A stretch of 64,000 nucleotides of DNA. Source: Kalaharituber pfeilii (Eukaryota; Ascomycota; Pezizomycetes; Pezizales; Pezizaceae). The translations under genes were made by a program, and so were the position numbers. The notes below the pieces were generated by a model. It was not told the DNA's origin. It made no database searches and was given only the letters and a program-made list of their open reading frames with translations. Shown here one piece after another: positions 55,871-64,000 of this stretch; positions within the stretch are counted from its first letter, which is position 1, and every line of letters begins with the position of its first letter. The DNA lies in contig WHUZ01000016.1 of NCBI GenBank assembly GCA_015179045.1, positions 310,001-374,000 of the forward strand, in the 5' to 3' direction.

Positions 55871-58115
55871 ACTATGTTCACTCTCATTCTCCTGGTTAGT
55901 ACATGGACCAGCATTGCTTTTATTACAAGAATAAGAACATTTAACCTTTTGACATATGCATGTACAACGAAGAGAAGAACAGGTACCTAGACAAGAACAT
56001 GAAATTCTGTCTTGACAAGTTTTATCATGATGCGGTTGCTTAAAGTGGGTACTTGGCACTTGCAGGGCTCTTATTATCTACTGTTTCTGGTATCATAATA
56101 CTAGTACAACCACCAAACTTTTCATTCTTGGCATCAACGCAATCCCTGTTACTGCCACAATATAATACCAGAATAGCGGAGGATTCCGGAAATCTTTACC
56201 TATGAAAATAACACTCCAAAATTTCGCTTAGAGTAAGAAGAATACTAGAAGCATATTTAGTAATTTTCTTCTAGTGTTTCGGTTAACAATAATTAAGTTA
56301 CGACTACAAATTGGTATTCTTAACTATAGCAGTCTAGAAGCGTAGTGAATTATTAATTAAACTGTCTGTATTATCTTCTAGTATGTGGGTAAGAAGTAGC
56401 AACTTATCACCGACAGCAACTTTCAAGTGGCAACTTGTAGGTGGCAACTTGTCAGTGGCAATAGGGCTGTGCTAGCACACAGTAACTGGCTTATCAATTA
56501 ACGCTGGTAGCAGAATGTTTCTCTATACTCAATCACGGGTAGTACGTAGAGGTACCTAGTGGTACTTGTACTAAACCAGTGTTCGTCGGTGGGCTGGCCC
56601 ATTCGCGAATCAGCCAGCCCACCGACGAATTGGCCGATTCGCGAATGGGCCTGGCCGGTTCGCGAACCGCAATGTTCGTCGGTAGGCCAGAACATCCACA
56701 TCAACCCCTTCATGCCTAGCTCACCACGGCTTGGTGATTGTTGAATCCTAGCTGTGGTTCCCTCGTAGGCTGCATAAAGACCTGGAGGCAAGTTGCGAAG
56801 GGCGAATCGTCGTTTAGACACTGTCAGTTTGTCCAGGATCACGTCGATATGTAATGCAGGGAGCAAAAACCTAGGCATCAAGAGTCAGTCGTCATATCGT
56901 ATACACAATGTTTGATTTGGGTAGTGCATACATTCCATCAGACATTTCTGGTAGAGTCTCCAAAATTTCTTCCTTGAGTGCATCATTCATAGCATCTGGG
57001 TAAGGGTCACTGTTGATGTGGTGCATGAGGTATTTCTGAATGTCATCCTTCTGGGCAACAATTGTTAATGTTGTCACCACAATGCCAAGACGAAGCTGGA
57101 CCTGGTCTTGAACATGTGGCCGTGCAGTAAAGCATGAGCGAACTAAGCCTGAGATATTAGAATTCCTTGATCCTTTTTCATATTTGGTAGCTCGTGAGTG
57201 CATAATCCCATGAATTACCATGAGGAAACCTATTCGTGCCTGATCCTGCAGCTCATCAAGTGCATCAATTAAATGAGGGTCTGGTGAAACCCCGACAAGA
57301 GATTTTTAAACAACTTTTTCGCGTTTTCAAGTGAAAGGCTTTCCCTCGATTTTAGAGCAGACTTAAAGCAGTGGTGAACTAATTCAGGCAATTCGATCCC
57401 TGTGGATGTCAATTTCCAGACTAACTGTTTCACGAAACTTCCAATAATATGTACTAAACACTGTTCCTTCTGGTCTCGATAGTCACAGTATAGATATATG
57501 ATATTCGTTGCAGGTTGATTCGAGATGGAGGATACATAATCAATGAGAATGGAGCTACATACACTGTTGTTAGCACTAAATGCCCTATGCGCACACTACT
57601 TGTACTAGTGATACATACGCCAACACCGTTTTCCCAGTCCCTGGCTCACCATAGCAGCCGAGAACCTGATCGCTGCTTGATTCGCGGTTCAGCCATGGCC
57701 GAAAATGGTGTAGAACCCAATTTCCTGTATTCTCTATGCGAGTAGCCTTCACGTCCTGATGTCTCTTCTGTGGTTCAAGTGGGGACAACCAAGCGAGAAG
57801 CTTCTCCATATACTCGGCTGATGAGAAGTCCGACGTCAGTAGGTACATATCTCGAGTGGACACTAAGAAGGGCAGATGTATGAAACTATACCATCTATAT
57901 TCCGCTGTAAACTCTGGGCTGCATTCTTGATTTCCTGCACCCCACTCTTGATTTCCTGCACTCCACTCTTGACTTCCTGCACCCCGCTTTTGATTTCGTG
58001 CATGCCGATAGCCAACTTGTCAATTTCTGATACACTCTTCAAAACCTCGGTTATGCTGTCTCTCAATTTCGGCATCTCTGCTGGTACATCTTTGAAAAAC
58101 AGCAAAGTAGAGTCA

Positions 58116-58136
58116 ATGTACTTTTTGCTGGTCCAA
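58116..58136 (-). other. Frameshift in the NLR linker
   Basis: The frame reads LLDQQK then a stop, but one base fewer in the A5 run (58122-58126) gives LLDQQKYIDSTLLFFKDVPA, continuous with the next segment. It may be a real lesion or a homopolymer error. Confidence 0.6.
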
Positions 58137-58925
58137 TAGGGTAGCCTTCAGCTCTTCAGAGGTTTTCGAGAGTAGTTCACTATTCATGTTGGTTATTGAT
58201 GTCAAAGTAAGGTTTAGATGGTGTAAACTTACCAATTCCCAATAGTGAGTGAAAATTCAATTATCTGTATACAGTGATGTAAGGTAGCAGTTGCATCAAT
58301 GCACTCTTGCCTGTGAAAGGGCCATCGGAGTCGGTCTTTGAAACCGGACCTTTCAAACTTCTTAAGAGTTATATTTAGATTTTTGATCTTGCCCTCACTG
58401 AGACTGATGACATCACATAGGGCGGAAGTCTCCTGAAAATTTGCCTTAATATTTTCCTTTTCGAGAAATTTCTGAAGTTGCTGAAGAACACGGTTCAATT
58501 CAATAACCTCTGTCAACAAGGTCTGAGCATCCTTTGGCGCGGATTTGAATTCGCTGGTGTATTTCAATAGGATCTGTGCGATCTGGAGGGTGAGCGACAG
58601 AAAGCCGCCAATTCCAGTGGAGATTGTCAAGGCATCTGCCATTGATATTGGTATGAAGCAATAAACAGATGATGCAAAGCGTATAGGTACGTGAAACACC
58701 AAGACTGGCGGAGATGATTGATGCAATATGATAGTCGCTTTATCGCCTAGAATGTTTCGCACGGGCAAGCTATATTGGTATATGGACGGGAAGTGCAGTA
58801 GGTCATTGTGGGTCCTTAAGTAGCTGCCATCCCGCAAGCGGCATTGTTACATATACAGCTGCAAAGTTCATAGCTCGCAGCTAGCCCTATCCAGGATCTG
58901 CCATCCATTGAAATATTAACACATA

Positions 58926-59789
58926 CTGTCTTTCACCACAACCCGACGTGACACCACGTCCCGACGCACGTTTTACACCGAAACTGAGCATGCACGACAA
59001 CATATATCTCAACCACCAGAATAGAATTTTGTATGCGCTCTTCAGGAGAAATAAATAAACGGTTATTCTTCACCTTTAATCCTTCTATTTGCACTGAAAA
59101 GACATTGTGGTTGATTGATTAATGGCACCATGAGTTTTTCATTGATGTCTTGGCATGCATTTAAATGGAATTCCCATAAAAAGTGAACTGGAGGGTAGAA
59201 TGCACAACTTCTCTTCAAAGCTCACCATAATGGCTATAGAATTGTGGCTAAAGAGTCTCCCCAATAGGCCTCTTATCAATTAGGACTTCAATTGGCTTAA
59301 TGTTATTTAATGCCTAATTTATACATCAAATTGCCATTTCAGGTAGTTTTCCTATACAATTATTGCATACAGTTTCTATGAGAAAATGAATTTTGTGAAT
59401 AACTCCACCACTTCTTGAGAAGTTTTCTTGTTGTGCTTCTCACATCTCTGAATAAGATAAAATATTGATATTCAAGTGTCCTACTACTTTTATCAAATTT
59501 ACTTCAGGTGTGATAAGTGGAATTCAATACTAGTGATATCACAGCGAAAATATATGCCAAGCCTATGCCAATTTATCGTAAGAATTTCATGAATCATAAA
59601 GCCCTTCAAAACAACATATCTGAAGAAGGTAAGGTGTGGAATATGAAGAATAGTCCTTAATTTAACTGCTCTACAAGTTGCATACAAAATTCTATTATGG
59701 TGGTTTAGATATATGTTGTCGCGCGCGGTCAGTTTTGGTGTAAAACGTGCATCGGGACGTGGTGCACGTCGGGTTGTGGTGAATTACAG
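58926..59789. mobile_element. 864-bp TIR element with TA duplication (Tc1/mariner-like)
   Basis: Both ends start CTGT(A/C)(A/T)TTCACCACAACCCGACG in inverted orientation and stay similar for about 125 bp (GCACGTTTTACACC, ACAACATATATCT, TAGAATTTTGTATGC). TA lies on each side (58924-58925 and 59790-59791). No transposase is readable. It sits about 280 bp upstream of the NLR start codon. Confidence 0.8.
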
Positions 59790-59812
59790 TATGCCGCTAG
59801 CTCCATTACTAG

Positions 59813-59972
59813 CCCGAAGTTTCTGGAATCAGGTTTTAGAAGGGGGTGGAACGGGGAGGTGTATATAGAACTTTCTTTGTTAAGCCTATCTCCGGGCTTT
59901 GAGGGCTTGCCCAGGGACCCTGCCATGGCTTGGCGCTGCAAGCGGGGTTACGTGATTTAAAAAAAAAAAAGA
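59813..59972 (+). mobile_element. 160-bp family B element, 8-bp target duplication
   Basis: ATTACTAG flanks it (59805-59812 and 59973-59980). It matches the complete copy at 15468-15742 from GTTTCTGGAATCAGGTTTTA to the poly(A). Confidence 0.75.
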
Positions 59973-59980
59973 ATTACTAG

Positions 59981-62450
59981 TAGGATATTTATCCTTGCTT
60001 TCTTTGACATTTTCAAAGTCTCCTCGCAAGCCCTCTTCACATGCCATTGTTAAGCGAGGACGGAAAATTCCAGTGCGATAGTCTGATCAATTATTTCTTC
60101 CTCTACGCGCTCTGGAGGGCGATTGCACTGTTCAGAAACCCTTTGCATTCACTTGAGCTAAAATCCACCTTGTTATTTTTGCAGGAAGCCTTGCAGGTTG
60201 CACCACTTCGAACCTGCATACACTTAAGATAGCGCAGAAGTGACTTGTGAGGTGCGGGAAATCAGCCTTGTGGTCGTAGCAGAACATCTATCCAATCTAA
60301 ACTTGCAAACATTCTTACAGTGATACTAGCTCATTTGGAAGCGAGAGGTCTAGTAGCTAGATACAAAATTAATGGCAGACTTTCAAAAATATGTAAGATG
60401 CCAAAATTGGTATTGCAACAAGTATTGCAGTCTGGAGAGGATATCCTTCAACGAGATTAATGTCAAATGAAACAAGATTGAATGGGGGGTTCGAAATAGT
60501 TTACTCCAGTCGCATACGTAAAAACCATAGAAAATGGGTAAAACCGTGGAAACAATTTTCTACGGAATGATAATCCTGGCTACGGTCGCGGTGCCATTGT
60601 CATGGTCTGAAGGCTGAGGGCAACTGGCAAGGCAGACTAGAGGCGGTTCAGCCGAGGCTACCTGGTTCCGCCAGTATCGCCTTGGAGAGCGCCTGCACTC
60701 GACTGGGCGCAGCCTATCCACAGTGCAACACGACACGTATCTTCCATATCTGCATGGTTGTCGCTCTGTTGTAACCTGCTGAATTCTCGTATCTCTGTCA
60801 CCACATCAAGTGGAAATACCCTGCCACGGCGAGTAGCTAACAAGTGGTGAGACAAAAAGTATTGAGTATGTCTGTATGCAGGAAGTGATACCTGGTAGCT
60901 GTGTTGCGACATTAGACTCGAGACGATCTCTATGGTCGAAATTAATCCAATTCTGAGTACCAGTACGCCTCAGGCCTCAAAATTGCAATGTACAGTATTA
61001 CTTAAAGGTGGATTATGGCCGCGAAAGGACCACATATCTACGATCCTTCGGGGTTTTCATAGGACTAATAATCGCTCTCCGCGATCGTTGCAAAGTACTG
61101 TACTTTGAATGCCCTTGATGAACAAAAGACTGAAAAGAACTTCCACGACCGTAGTTTACTGCGCAGGGCGGGGATCTAATTTGTTGAGGGGATATTGTTA
61201 ATATTGATGTGATAGTGTGCACATCGAACTTTATTGGCGCCAGACTGGCCTTCCCGGGGACTGGCTACAACATTGTATTGACCTTTTTTCACTACAGAAA
61301 CTAATATCATAGAACAGGTTAGTGTCTTAATTATTGCAGTTGCAACATTACGATACTTGAAATTTTATTCAACTCCTCAGAGTATTTGTTTATTTACTTG
61401 TTTATTTACTCAAATGCTCTCTTATCCTCTGGCAGTTACATGCTTTGAATCTTCTTTTATACATCTGTATTTCAATACAATTCTTCACAATTTGCTATAG
61501 AGGAGTATTTCACTGGAATGGGATTTTCGTTGAAGAGAAAGTCTTTCGCTGAAGAGAAAGTATTTCGCTGAAGGGAAAGTATTTCGCTGAAGAGGGTTCT
61601 GCATTCTTAACGGCATAGTGCTTTGTAAAGAGAAAAAAATTATGAACCGTGGTGCTACTGAGTAAGCCGGACCAGGGGTGACTGGCCTTGGCCAGTCGTG
61701 ACTGAATCACTGTTATGAATGACCCGGCACATATACTGTAGTTCTATGAAATATTGGGTATGATAGTTTTTCAGGCAGGTTTTAATGGTCGCGATGGTTT
61801 TTTAACTGGTGCTATGGGTCTTGTACTTAGGCGATAATTGCATATTTGTTGCTGTCGATAAAATTTATGGTTTTCCCATACAAAAGGTTTGCCAGACTTT
61901 TGGCCACTACAGTATACCATGGCATGTTTTCGAACTCCATAGCAACCGAGTACGTACCTCGGGCGCCGCATAAATTCCCAGCACCCCTGAGTACACCTAA
62001 TGTGATATTCTCAGCATAATGACATAAGCCGAAATTTCATGCGCTAACAATGTCCACTTGTAGTGATGATCACATAGACTGACACCCACATAATCTATTC
62101 AACACCATACATCTACTCCGCACAATGCATCTTCTCTCTATGCGCTCCCAAAATCACTAGTGCGAAATTTTACTGGTATCACTGCACTTTGGCTAACGTA
62201 TATTTTATTTATTCCAGTGAATACGAGAATACTGCGGAACCAAAAAATATGAAAGGTCGGTGGGAACTGAAAGCTATATTGTATGGCAACATGAATGCGG
62301 CGATGGAATGGTGAAGTAGACAGATGAGCTACTTTAGATTGGAGGTGAAATGAGACCAAGGCGGAGCTGGGATAGGCGGTAGAAATACGGCATGACGCCA
62401 ATAAAATGAACTTGACAGTGTAAGGTAGACAGAAAGTATCCACTATTGCC
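59981..62450. other. Gene-poor region with a short tandem repeat
   Basis: No gene is recognised. A 19-bp tandem repeat (GAAGAGAAAGTATTTCGCT, about 3.5 units) lies at 61533-61597. Confidence 0.5.
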
Positions 62451-62452
62451 TT

Positions 62453-62930
62453 TCAATGGACCGGAGCGCTGAGAACTGGCGGAACGAACGTACGATCGAA
62501 TGCGAGTGCGAGTGCGAAAGCGTGCGAAAAGAAGAGAAGAGAAGGTCGTTGATTGTATGTGCTACAGTACAGGAAGTCATATCTCAACCTGATATCCATG
62601 TCAATGTCTTTGTTGCCTGGGTTAGTCGGATATGAGATAATTTCTGGATCCGCCGGAGGGTAATCGGCCTCCCTTGGCTTCCGGAACACAACTCAGAATG
62701 CTCTTTCCAATCTCATGGGCAAAGGCGAGATTTTCCCGCTCCCGAACTGTGGAACATCGCAAAACATTTGCCGTAACCAATCTTGCTCGTTGTACTGAAG
62801 CATTTCCTTCAGGGCTTGCAATGATCTACCGTGGAATGGTCCATTCCATTCCAGTGTTTCTATAGAAAATAAAACCCTCATTATCGGATTTGGGGTCCAT
62901 TATTCACTAACCTGTGTGATGACGGCTCAA
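62453..62930 (-). pseudogene. Crinkler-like P-loop protein fragment
   Basis: Minus-strand frames read LEWNGPFHGRSLQALKEMLQ, YNEQDWLRQM and, frameshifted, FRKPREADYPPADPEIISYP. The first block is nearly identical to KHWNGPFHGRSLQALKEML at 43520, and the Walker A region is degenerate (GSGK). YPPADPEI is a segment missing from the copy at 43406. Confidence 0.6.
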
Positions 62931-63067
62931 CAGCATCCACTGTTTCGCACGGGTACCGGTGTCTAGAGCTGGCGGAACGAAGCCTCAAGGGCGGCCTCAA
63001 TAATCAAACGTTAAGAAGAGAGTCTTCAATTGTCTTGTCTGTACGTGTCCATATCTGTCCATGTCTG

Positions 63068-63120
63068 TATATCTCCGTGTATGTCTCCATGTATGTCTCC
63101 ATGTATGTCTCCATGTCCCT
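63068..63120 (+). repeat. Short tandem repeat CATGTATGTCTC
   Basis: CCATGTATGTCT-type 12-bp units repeat about four times. Confidence 0.7.
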
Positions 63121-63123
63121 CCA

Positions 63124-63330
63124 CACAGTCCTATCTACATACAATTTATAGATCACCTTCGCCTTCCAACTGAGCCTATACATACATATCTCGCTTCTTA
63201 TCCATAATTTTCTTCCTTATCCTACGCATGTGTCATCATGTGGCCCTACTGCTGAGTACCGCTCCGGCCCGCGTATGGCCTTATTCTTTCCATCGGTACC
63301 GTGGTTACCACCACATACTACCCCCCTCTC
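63124..63330 (+). repeat. Dispersed repeat D, copy 2
   Basis: CCTATCTACATACAATTTAT, CGCTCCGGCCCGCGTATGGC, TTATTCTTTCCATCGGTACC and GTGGTTACCACC match 42868-43072 in order. Confidence 0.6.
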
Positions 63331-63522
63331 TTAGAACAGCGGCCCTCCGCGTTCGAACCATCAAACCAAGAAGAAAAACCAAGCTATAAAACAAAGAACA
63401 ACAAAAGCCTAGTCAATGTCAAAGATTAATACACCCACCGTGTTCCAATTCCCTCTCGCTTCTGGTGCTTCTCCCAATTTTCATTTCCTTCAGGTTTTAT
63501 CCCACGCTGCTTCTCAACCTGA

Positions 63523-64000
63523 ATGTATACCGGGCAACGAGGCGGCAGACATGGCGGCGAGAGTGGGAACCGCCCTGCAGCGAGCACCAGAGATCGTGAC
63601 AGAAGCAGGAATGAGACAGGAAGCAAGGAGGGAGAGAGCACGAGAAAGGAACAGATTGGGCTTGACATATCGACCACTGGAGAGACTAGGAACCAAAACG
63701 ACAAGGTTAGCGGGACTTTTAGGGGCGAAAGGCCTGCGGGCATGGAGGCATCACATACATGAGGCACCAGACCCGGACTGTAGGTGGTGTGGGGAGGCGG
63801 AGGAGACGACCACACACCTACTGGAGGAGTGCAGGGTATGGAAGAAGAGATGGCCTGGGGGTATGGCAGCTATCCGGCAGCCCCCAAAACCAAGAGAAGG
63901 AGAGGGAGATCAACTCCAGAGTCTTTTTTTTTTTTTTTTTTATATCACATGACCCCGCTTGTAGCTGTTCGCCATGGCAGGGCAACTCCAGAGTCTGATG
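63523..64000 (+). mobile_element. L1 LINE C-terminal fragment, interrupted, continuing past the window
   Basis: PGNEAADMAARVGTALQ (end of RNase H), RLGLTYRPLERLG, KGLRAWRHHIHEAPDPDCRW, CGEAEETTTHLLEECRVWKK. The frame is open to the family B insertion at 63925 and resumes at 63983. Confidence 0.8.
63925..63982 (-). mobile_element. 58-bp family B tail, 14-bp target duplication
   Basis: CAACTCCAGAGTCT flanks it (63911-63924 and 63983-63996). The body is TATCACATGACCCCGCTTGT and AGCTGTTCGCCATGGCAGGG after poly(T). Confidence 0.9.

Larger units (their letters stand above)
55023..56694. mobile_element. Ginger-like DNA transposon remnant in the NLR gene, 4-bp target duplication
   Basis: Ends are TGTTCTGGCCYACCGACGAA and its complement (TGT...ACA), with TCCA on both sides (55019-55022 and 56695-56698). 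Excision restores GMKGLMW|IYLAERPL. Subterminal palindromes GGTTCGCGAACC and TTCGCGAA recur. On the minus strand (56059 to about 55880) a Cys-rich segment reads CSCLGTCSSLRCTCICQKVK, CSYSCNKSNAGPCTNQ. It resembles the C-terminal Cys motif of KRBA2/Ginger-type integrases. Two LINE pieces are nested inside (55205-55381 and 55490-55870). The integrase core is absent. Confidence 0.65.
52218..58642 (-). pseudogene. NACHT-ankyrin (NLR/STAND) gene, split by transposons
   Basis: This is a fungal NLR-like receptor gene of the type linked to non-self recognition and heterokaryon incompatibility. Order on the minus strand: N-terminal domain from ATG 58642 (MADALTISTGIGGFLSLTLQ...); 53-bp intron; linker with VQEVKSGVQEIK repeats; NACHT P-loop GCYGEPGTGKTVLA; 64-bp intron (57555-57618); SILIDYVSS...YLYCDYRDQKEQ; HLIDALDEL (Walker B); VQLRLGIVVTTLTIVAQKDD; 61-bp intron (56871-56931); FLLPALHIDVILDKLTVSKR; IYLAERPLKVTELCHALSIE; LSYLNFTTLGN; 12 ankyrin repeats; end SVPQKRKFSAIN (52218). 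Insertions: 55023-56694, 53884-54768 and 52343-52401, plus elements nested in the first. Frameshifts occur in an A5 run (58122-58126) and near 57300, and the 57865-57905 junction is unclear. It is almost certainly non-functional. Confidence 0.85.

Overview
The window reads as repeat-rich nuclear DNA of a filamentous ascomycete. Evidence seen here: genes with short introns (about 50-85 bp, GT...AG), GPI-anchored secreted proteins, a NACHT-ankyrin (NLR/STAND) gene, an O-methyltransferase, Tad-like LINEs with RNase H domains, and very low gene density. A Pezizomycete (truffle/morel relatives) fits the gene and repeat style, but that is inference, not something the sequence proves.

Layout. 1-5000: no recognisable gene; one 54-bp LINE-tail insertion. 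5.0-9.2 kb: a Tad-like LINE (here L1) with RT, RNase H and a C-terminal zinc motif, broken by an LTR, by an inverted second L1 copy and by a nested LINE tail. 9.2-13.2 kb: gene-poor, with small insertions and gene debris. 13.8-18.8 kb: two homologous secreted cysteine-containing proteins (13848-14948 and 16507-18755) flanking a complete SINE-like element and a tRNA-Glu-like gene. 19.2-20.8 kb: an ORF1-only LINE derivative, a hAT-like foldback element and a LINE tail. 21-25.7 kb: an uncertain ORF and a large SH3-domain protein. 28.5-29.4 kb: a third GPI-type secreted protein. 30.8-36 kb: solo LTR, second LINE family (L2) copies and nested insertions. 36.2-38.1 kb: an O-methyltransferase pseudogene. 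38.3-39.9 kb: a MULE-like element. 40.2-41.9 kb: nested small DNA transposons and a 57-bp minisatellite. 42-44.5 kb: LINE fragments and a decayed crinkler-like P-loop gene. 46.9-51.8 kb: LINE, LTR-retrotransposon and tail debris. 52.2-58.6 kb: one NLR gene split by four transposon insertions. 58.9-59.8 kb: a TA-flanked TIR element. 62.4-64 kb: a second crinkler-like fragment and another L1 fragment.

The unifying signal is retroposition. Two LINE families end in different conserved hairpins followed by poly(A). Family A tail (L1) has the core CTCGCCATAGCCCATAGGGC then GGCACGCGAGTAATGATA; family B tail (L2) has the core CCCTGCCATGGC...GCGGGGTTACGTGA. Many copies are only 40-70 bp long yet carry perfect 9-14 bp target-site duplications, so bare LINE 3' ends are being inserted all over the region, including into the NLR gene, the methyltransferase, an LTR and other LINEs. 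The family A hairpin shows compensatory base changes between copies. Four elements carry only the ORF1 RNA-binding domain joined to the L1 tail, resembling mammalian HAL1 (half-LINE) elements. DNA transposons of at least four target-duplication classes (8 bp, 9 bp, 4 bp, TA/3 bp) can be delimited to the base.
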